In this document: positions 56,771 to 64,000 of the stretch, in pieces
How the letters are laid out: the number at the start of each line of letters is the position of its first letter
Numbering within the stretch: the stretch's first letter is position 1
Origin: Litoditis marina
Lineage: Eukaryota > Nematoda > Chromadorea > Rhabditida > Rhabditidae
Direction: 5' to 3'
Assembly: GCA_964036275.1 (NCBI GenBank)
Contig: OZ038440.1
Span: 12,995,690 to 13,059,689, forward strand
DNA length: 64,000 nt
The notes under the pieces: model-generated
Told to the model about the DNA's origin: nothing
Databases searched by the model: none
What the model saw: only the letters and a program-made list of their open reading frames with translations
Made by a program: the position numbers and the translations under genes

Positions 56771-58794
56771 TTTCCCAATTATACCAGAAAAAGAGCCCAT
56801 TTTATCCGTTTACCCACCCGAAATTAAAAAATTTGGGGCACTTGAAATGCAAAAACGGGTTAATTATTGGTGAACATGAACGGTTACACTTTTTGAGTGT
56901 GTGATATTCATACCACTCATACAAATAGACAATGAGGCGTTTGCGTGTTCGAAACAATGATACACAGAACAAACAACCATGACTCAACACCATTGATAGC
57001 CCACTTCAAGATCTTCTTATTCACAAGGTTTTGTGAAGGCAAACTGAATTGCTAAACGCCATACTCAACTGTGAATGCAACTTCTTTGAGCGAAACCCTA
57101 TGATTGAGAAACTATAGCCCAACCATACTCTTCTCTACAGAACCTTCCCGTCGCACTATAGTTCACATAACATATTGTACACCCAGGTCGATAATACGAT
57201 CCTCACGTTCAACGTAACTGGATAGTAACGTTAATGTTTTCTATAACCAGCGAAAACATCGCATGAAAAGATGGATAAAATGGATAGTGTCTACCAACGT
57301 TCATGACAAAACAGGCTAATTCTATTTCTAACCGGTTTTCTGTAACCCATTCTTATAAAAAGGGTTACCAAAAAAACCCGATTAGATACATAATTGATAA
57401 GAAAACGTGCCGTCCGGCAGTTGATTGAGTTCGTGCGGTGACTTCTTGAGGCCTTTTGGCGCGGGCGCCGAGACGAACAGTCCATTCTGAGGGGGGATGG
57501 GGGAGGAGGGGGACTGCGCGGGGGAACCCCCCGTAGCCGAGGATGAGTCGTACAATCCTAGCAGGTCCTGCAAATACGAACTTTGGTACAGATGTCCAAA
57601 TGGGGAGAAAAACTGAAACTGACTTCCTTTTTGCCAGAGAAATTCTCTATGTATCATGCAGAAGCATAGATTTTCAGATATTTAGATATAAAATGGGGTT
57701 CCTTCTTAGAATTGTCACACCTTAAAAAGTCATGTACTACTTGATTATTCTCAAAACCGGCAGCAATATAGAATACTATTTTGGGAATTGATTGATAAGC
57801 TGATGGTTCTTTGGAATGGATTCTAAATGGGTAAATTATATCATTTACGATAATATAAACGCAAACGGACACGAAAAATACAGCACGCATGGCCCTAGCG
57901 TAGTAGATGATAGAGCCCGTACATGTCGATCAAGTTCAGAAACTTCAAGAAGTAAAACGCACAAAACAAACACGATTGCGGCGAAGAAACGATGAAATGA
58001 TGTAACAGGGACATATGCAAGAAGTGCGCCAAATTATGGTATCGATAGTCATATAGATTGGCTCACCTGTAGACCGGAGAGGAATTTCATGGACATGTGA
58101 TCGGTGCCGACAAGAAGTGGATTCTCGACGGACGTGGGTGCATCTGTGGCCTGAAGTGGCACGACGTAGCTGTGGACTGCCAGTATGATCAAGAATAAAT
58201 AAAATCAATGGGATAGGATCTAAGACCAGCTGAGACAAACAATCATCTGTGTCTGTCAGCCTAGAACTACTCGCCCTCTGGCAAACTTGAGAGTAAGTTG
58301 CAGAAGCAGAGTGAGAGAGTGTTATTACGCCTGTTCGCTACGAGAGATGGTCAACCGCGACGCGGCCGCACGCCTTCAGCTCGGCAGCTGGGAATATTTG
58401 ACCGAAGTGCGCCAACAAGAATGCATGGGCGCAGATCGATATGCCCCTCCCCCCTCTTTCACTTTAATCAATTCACGACGCAATCCTTTATCTATAGCTA
58501 ACACTTCCATATGGAAATTTTGAATTTAAATATTTTCTAACCATTCTCATAAAGCAAAGAGTCATCCACTATTTGCCTCCTTATCCAAATCCACAACGGA
58601 CTTGGTGAAGTCTTAGTACGAGCATCTCTTCTCTGAATGAACGTTGCAACCCAATATTGATATTCTGATTTTCGTTTCAATTATGTTATGTATGATTTAT
58701 GAAGCTATAATATTTTTCATATGCAAAATCAGGTAATATTCTAGAACTGGTCGAAGAAATGCGATAGAGCGGACACTAGGAGCAAATACCCGAA
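56771..58794. other. Region between PPP1R37 core and egl-10 start
   Basis: Apart from two candidate minus-strand exons (58150-58067 and 57567-~57396) no coding sequence is clear. A short relative of the GGTAACC palindrome lies at 57316-57392. If the two exons belong to PPP1R37, the remaining ~640 bases before the egl-10 ATG would act as a two-way promoter. Confidence 0.45.
57396..58150 (-). CDS. Two candidate exons, possible 5' part of the PPP1R37-like gene
   Basis: 58150-58067 (after CACTTCAG, donor GTGAGC) encodes ATDAPTSVENPLLVG and following residues. 57567-57396 (after TTTGCAG) continues in phase with DLLGLYDSSS, a Ser/Pro-rich stretch and LPDGTFSYQL. DLLGL resembles a clathrin-box motif. 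Using the GTATCT donor gives phase 1, which fits the first PPP1R37 exon if that begins at ~56770 after GGGAAAAG, a weak acceptor. Otherwise the second exon reads into a TAA 9 bases later and would end a separate small gene. No start exon was found. Confidence 0.4.
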
Positions 58795-61700
58795 ATGGCC
58801 CTTCCACGGTTGAGGTAAGATTTCTCAAAATGACCAAAAAATATTGCGTTTTCACCCAGTAATACTTTTCCTGGATTATGTGATTCCGCAAATACTTCTC
58901 CGAGACTTTATAGTCGAAAAACAGTTATCAGTTCTGTGCGGGTTACTTATAAAACTCATAATGACTGTAACTGGCAGGAAATTGAGCCAACACTTTTTCT
59001 CTCGTTTTTGTTCAATTTTTGCAAATCGATTTATAAAGACCTATTTCAAAAGGATTTGATTTGAACCAAAATTGAAAACGAGTTGTTTATAAATTGGTGA
59101 TTGGAAAAAAATGGTAAAAGAGTGAATAACTGTTTAATTTAAATTATTAACAAATTGATCTCAATAATTGAAATGTACAAAATGATTTTTAAAACAAAAA
59201 CGTAGGAAATGACAATTTTCCTCGCCTGATGAAAATCTCATAAAAAAAATTAGAAAAAATGATTTCAAGATTTCATATGTAGGAAATATCAATTTTTTCA
59301 CCGGAAGAAATCGTCACAAAAATTTAAATTTGCTCCCGGTATTAATTTTCGTAAAATTGATTTTTATCACTTTACACAATTTTTTCAAATAAATTTCGGT
59401 GTGTTCAAACTACAAAAATTTAACTCCTAACTACTGAGTCAACCTTTTGGAACATTGTTCCAACTTTATGTAATGTTTAAAAATGTTAATATAGTTCTAT
59501 TTCAACCTGTCTGTCCTCTTACAGTATGTATTCAAACGTTGTTCTGAACTTTTACTACAGCAACCCAGATTTATTTTTCTGTGTTATTTTCAGTGGTACT
59601 TTCGAGTGTTTTCTAGTATAAAAATTCAATGATGAAATGAGCAACTTTATCATATAACCAAGAAGTTTTTTATCAGATAACCAAGAAGTTTTTCCAAGAA
59701 GCCCATTCTTTATTACTTTGTTTCATTTTAGGGTGAACGCCAACTCGGAAGATCGTTTGGTTCATCCAAACTTTATGGTCTATCAGAAAATGGAAATCCT
59801 CGTACATCAGATGCTGGATGCGGAGAACGGCGTTCCGATCAAGACCGTGAAAAGCTTTCTCTCGAAAGTACCTTCTGTATTCACAGGGCAGGATCTCATA
59901 GCATGGGTGACGAAGAATCTTGAAATGTCTGACATATGTGAGTGATCTTATAATCGGTTACCTTGCTATATGCATAACTGCATAAGTACACAATCTGACC
60001 TATTTTTTTTTCAACGTGACCAGTTTCAATTTTGTAATTTTAGATGAGAAATTGGTAAATTTCGTTGACATAAGCAGGAAAGGAATCCGTTTATGTACTG
60101 TTCTGGCGATTCAGCCAAGACTGGTCAAGTATGTGCATGACTCTCCGATTGAGAAGTGAATGACCCGTTACATTTTGCAGCGGACGCTCTTCATCTAGCC
60201 CATCTGGTCGCGTCACATGGATACCTATTCCAAATAGATGATCATGTTTTGACGGTGAAGAATGACGGCACCTTCTATAGATTCCAATGTCCGTACTTCT
60301 GGCCATCTAATTGCTGGGAGCCCGAGAATACTGATTATGGTGAGATATCTTCCAAAACAACTGAAACTACAAGCGAAAGATGTTCTGTGTTATCTTTCAG
60401 ATAAAGACACATTCTCTAGGAAAACCATCCAACTAAGTTGATCCACATTTCAGCCGTCTATCTATGCAAACGTACGATGCAGAACAAAGCTCATCTTGAA
60501 CTAGAGGACTTCGAAGCAGAAAACTTGGCCAAACTGCAGAAAATGTTCAGTAGGAAATGGGAGTTCGTGTTCATGCAAGCCGAAGCACAGTACAAGTGAG
60601 TTCTTCATAACTTTAGAAATAAGGCTATGACGAATTGGCAAACAACTAAAAACGACGTTCGTTAGAGGAAGAAGTTAACGGAAGTGGAAACAATCGATAT
60701 GTGGCGTCTAGTGACCAATTCCACAAGTAGCCGAGTATTTCGTTAACCAAACCAGCGAACCATTAACCGGGTTCCAATTGACCAGTTAACCGTTCTTCAT
60801 TTAGTGAGAATTTTGTAACCTGCATTCACAACGCCTTACGTGAGAATTACACGGTTACCTAGTGGTTAACAAAGGGGATCCGAACCAGTTAACCACTAAC
60901 CCGGTTAGCTAATGCTGTTGAATAAGTCAAACCTCATATCTCTCAATTTTCTCTCCATTGACCCATTTGGAGTGCCAAGTATTACTTCCCATGTGGAACG
61001 TCACGTGTTCAATCGGGAATTTGAAAATAGTCACGTGTTCAGTGGGTAATAAAACTTGAATGTTGTTGTTGATAGGGTGGACAAGAAGCGGGATCGACTG
61101 GAACGACAGATTCTCGACAGTCAGGAGCGAGCCTTCTGGGATGTCCATCGACCTGTTCCCGGATGTGTCAATACCACGGAGGTGAGCAACGAACTAGAAA
61201 CTAGACATTCAACAGAATTTGAGAGTTTTCTCTTCATCTACAGATGGAGAGACGACAGTTTCCCTCAATTGCCGTTTATGACATTTGCGCACAGGTAAAA
61301 ACATAACTACCTTCCCCTAATCAAATCATTATTTCCATTATTCATGACTTGCTAGTTTTCGAAAAGTTACGTCCACAAACAAAAGGGAATTCCTATTAGG
61401 TGTGCTCATTTGAAAATAGCTCACTACAATCTATCACACCTCTAATATATATCTTTTCTACATAAGCACTGTTCTAACGGAATCCGAAATGAAACGAAAT
61501 ATATTTTAATGAGAAGTTCTATGCTGAAAAACCACAAATATAGTACACATAGGATTCGCTCTTGCCAAAGATTGCTGGGTTTGTAGTCTGATGCCGTTGC
61601 TTTTCGGTGGAAACTACTGAATTATAACATGTGGGGAAATCAAACTACAACATAGTTTTATTCACTTATTATATGTACAGGTGGACTTCCGGAAACTGTC

Positions 61701-64000
61701 GCGACCCGGCCGACCAAAGTACAACTATTTGTAAATTACAAGTACAGAAGTACCAAAGTAGAAAAGTATCAACAAGGCTGAGCACATTCATATAAACATT
61801 CTTTCCTACAGGTGGATTTCCGGAAACTGTCGTGATATGGCCGACCAAAGTACAGCATTAAATTACAAGTATAGAAGTACTAACATGAATTAGAAAATAT
61901 ATATTGCGTATGGCAAGATCAAACTACAATTGTGATTCTCTACAGGTGGACTTCCGGAAACTATCCCGATCCGGCCGACCAAAGTACAGTCAGGGCGGAC
62001 ACGCGGCCCTGAACGCGGCCGCGTCTTCCGGTGTCAGTCCCTACTCGACCAGTGCCGCGGCCGCCCATTCCAACCTGCCCTCCACTTCTAATGGAGCCAC
62101 CACACCCGGTGCGCAACAGCCCAGGTAATATTCTCGTTTATTTATCTATTTTCAAATAATGTGACCCTCACATTCTTTGATTATTTATTTATTCATCTAT
62201 AATCAAAGAATGTGACATTCACTCACATGTGCTATTTCCATGTTTCCTACATTCATGAAATATTTGAAAATAAAGTTTATAGAACGTTACTTACCGTATA
62301 TTTGATTGTTTTGCAAAGCCCAAAATGAACCAGAGAACCGTGTAATGACGAATGATTCTGAAAGAAATGCCAACTATAGTTCTTGCCAGACCTACTTGCA
62401 CTCCTACAGTATGATTACGAGCGTTATGATCAGCTTTTCTACATGTCTACTTTTCTGACAAAAAAAAACACAATTATCTGTAAAGAGTTTGCTTTCATAT
62501 AAACAGGCGCTTTTGAAATTTTAAACAGTATACTGTAGAAGATCCGTGGTATTGAAAGAGAGTATATGAAAAACAGATGCAACAAACGAGAAAAAAATGG
62601 ACAGAACCATAAAACGTGATAACAAATTGAGAAGAGTAGAAATAAACGTTTTATTCAGTACATCAAGTGGATCGGGCTCCTCCGGATCGTTTCGAAGTAA
62701 TAATTATGCAAGACCAGGTTTACGCAGATGTACACAAGTGCAAGACACGTTAAAACTAGAGGTGAGGAGAAATGTGTACAACAAGCTGTTGTAAACTATT
62801 TGTAACAATAATACAATAAACCTTATTATCTCCTATTGTAACAACGGATTCAACTTACATATTTTCAGCGAGTTTCAACTCTCAATAAAATATTACATTT
62901 TCAGATCAACCTACTTAATTCGCGTTTATCCAAGAATGTGCTGAGGACATCAAAAGTTGTAGAGAAGTAAGTTGAAAAGAAAACATCGTTGTAGAAAACC
63001 AATTTGGCAATTTTTCTAGAAGGGAACCAATTGTTCCATAGTCCGATGTGTTGTAAGCTAAATTCGTGAATTTCTGTCCCTTATGCATCTTTCAAACTTA
63101 TACTTTTGTAATAGCCTTGTAATCTTCCAGCTATTTGACCTACTACGATCATCGAAGAGTTTTCGACCCTTTTCTCATTCCTTTGAGTAGCCCGAACGAC
63201 CCATTTCTCAGTCAGCCCAATCCGTGGATCAGTGACACTGTTGATTTCTGGCAACATGACAAGATGTGAGTTGAACTATCACAAGTATTCAAACACTGAA
63301 ACCAGAGAAAAATCTGCGCCTCAACAGAATCTAGTCAAAGTCATCAATTATTTTCCAGAACGGGAGAAATATCGACTCGTCGGTTAAAGCTTTGGGAAGA
63401 ATGTTTTGAAGAACTTCTAGCGGACTCATTGGGCAGAGAAACACTTCAGAAATTCCTAGACAAAGAATACTCCGGTGAAAATCTGCGGTTTTGGTGGGAG
63501 GTGAGTGTTCATCGCAAGAAAGTGTAGCCTAAAAGTTGGATCCTCGTCGAATATAATTGGAATAATAAACATTCGTTTCGTTGCATTAGATTTTTATTAT
63601 TCCAATTATATTCGTCGAATATAATTGGAATAATGAAAATTAAATGCAACGTTCCCAGACTATTCAGTGTGTAATATTTCCATTCGAAATCACTTCCAAA
63701 AATTGTGCCAATATGCCGACCCCGACCATTTCAGGTTCAAAAACTGAGAAAATGCAGTTGTCGAATGGTTCCCGTCCTGGTGACGGAGATCTACAACGAA
63801 TTCATCGATTCAAATGCAACATCTCCTGTTAACGTGGATTGCAAAGTAGGTTTTTCTATGGACGAATTATTCAAATGCGCACAACAAACTAGTAAAGGTT
63901 TCGGGTGAGACCCAATTCGAAGAAACGTAATCAAGATAATCCATTTTCTAACCTCCTTCTTTGAGGTGATGGAGATCACGGAGGAAAATCTAAAGAATCC
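58795..64000 (+). CDS. egl-10: EGL-10, RGS7-family regulator of Go signalling (3' end beyond window)
   Basis: Exons: 58795-58814, 59732-59937, 60181-60339, 60454-60595, 61076-61181, 61946-62124, 62659-62761, 62905-62966, 63131-63265, 63359-63500, 63735-63845 and 63966-64000 (truncated). A 20-base first exon encodes MALPRLR, joining [13 protein letters not shown]. In order: DEP domain (~20-100, [13 protein letters not shown]), DHEX region ([27 protein letters not shown]), a low-complexity Ser/Ala linker, the GGL domain (~300-355, [31 protein letters not shown]) that pairs with G-beta-5, and the RGS domain from ~377 ([35 protein letters not shown]). It speeds GTP hydrolysis on Go-alpha in neurons and muscle. 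An optional in-frame exon lies at 61244-61294. Two decayed copies of the exon at 61946 lie before it. The exon at 63966 follows TTTGAG, a non-standard acceptor. Confidence 0.96.
61244..61294 (+). CDS. egl-10: Possible 17-residue cassette exon of egl-10
   Basis: Bounded by CATCTACAG and GTAAAA and exactly 51 bases long, it would insert [17 protein letters not shown] between VNTTE and VDFRKLS without a frame change. The family joins those two blocks directly, so this would be an alternative exon or a chance match. Confidence 0.35.
61676..61811 (+). pseudogene. Decayed duplicate of an egl-10 exon, copy 1
   Basis: After GTACAG, 61681 begins VDFRKLS.PGRPKY, nearly identical to the functional exon at 61946, but the frame ends in TAA three codons later (KYNYL then stop). 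The acceptor is intact. If used, it would truncate EGL-10 before the GGL and RGS domains. Confidence 0.8.
61807..61945 (+). pseudogene. Decayed duplicate of an egl-10 exon, copy 2
   Basis: After CCTACAG, 61812 begins VDFRKLS and then meets TGA where the functional exon has CGA. The following AAATTACAAGTA(C/T)AGAAGTAC intron sequence matches that after copy 1, so the duplicated unit is ~131-134 bases and includes exon start plus intron. Confidence 0.8.
63547..63652. repeat. Inverted and direct repeats of CGAATATAATTGGAATAAT, egl-10 intron
   Basis: The motif occurs at 63549 (+), as its complement near 63593-63612, and again in direct orientation from 63614. GTTGCATT/AATGCAAC gives a further inner pair. 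It is a small hairpin whose arm was partly duplicated. Confidence 0.75.

Noticed and set aside
60046..60128. Possible extra egl-10 exon after TTTTAG at 60045
   Set aside because: No donor keeps phase, and the flanking exons already join into the conserved SDALHLAHL sequence.

Overview
This is a stretch of nuclear DNA from a nematode, most likely a rhabditid related to Caenorhabditis (inference). The genes are split into 60-200 bp exons. Introns end almost uniformly in TTTTCAG or TTTTTAG, and two genes have a TTCCAG acceptor directly before the ATG, as expected for spliced-leader trans-splicing. Six of the seven genes match families well known in nematodes. The last one begins with a short MALPRLR exon and follows worm EGL-10 domain by domain. 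I assembled gene models by hand from splice sites, reading phase and family conservation, so exon edges are predictions.

Layout: 1-3242 is repeat-rich with no convincing gene. 3243-7160 (+) is a secreted class-2 lipase. 7684-11035 (-) is a Ly6/ET-type cysteine-rich ectodomain fused to a ~500-residue Ser/Thr mucin stalk with a GPI-like tail; its first exon was not found. 12168-17220 (-) is an SLC19 folate/thiamine-type carrier. 17228-20179 is intergenic with palindromic repeats. 20180-30823 (+) is a complete MAP4K/germinal-centre kinase (gck-2-like), 23 exons and 799 aa. 32276-40465 (+) is a SENP6/7-like SUMO protease. It is tail-to-tail with 41972-~56770 (-), a PPP1R37-like leucine-rich-repeat regulator of protein phosphatase 1, which may have further 5' exons to ~58150. 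58795-64000 (+) is egl-10 (RGS7 family), cut off by the window end. PPP1R37 and egl-10 are head to head.

The genes do not form one pathway. MAP4K, PPP1R37 and EGL-10 all act in signalling (kinase cascade, PP1 control, G-protein control); the lipase, mucin-like protein and carrier act at or outside the cell surface.

The unusual part is the non-coding fraction. Introns and intergenic DNA are full of short foldback and MITE-like elements: a 9-bp-TSD Mutator-like element, TA-flanked mariner-like MITEs of identical length, GC-rich palindromes and a ~540 bp foldback. There is also a tRNA-derived SINE family, and a 23-copy, indel-free 111-bp minisatellite with a 777-bp higher-order repeat inside a PPP1R37 intron. 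Inside egl-10, two decayed duplicates of one exon carry early stop codons. I found no CRISPR array, prokaryotic operon, rRNA or convincing intact tRNA.
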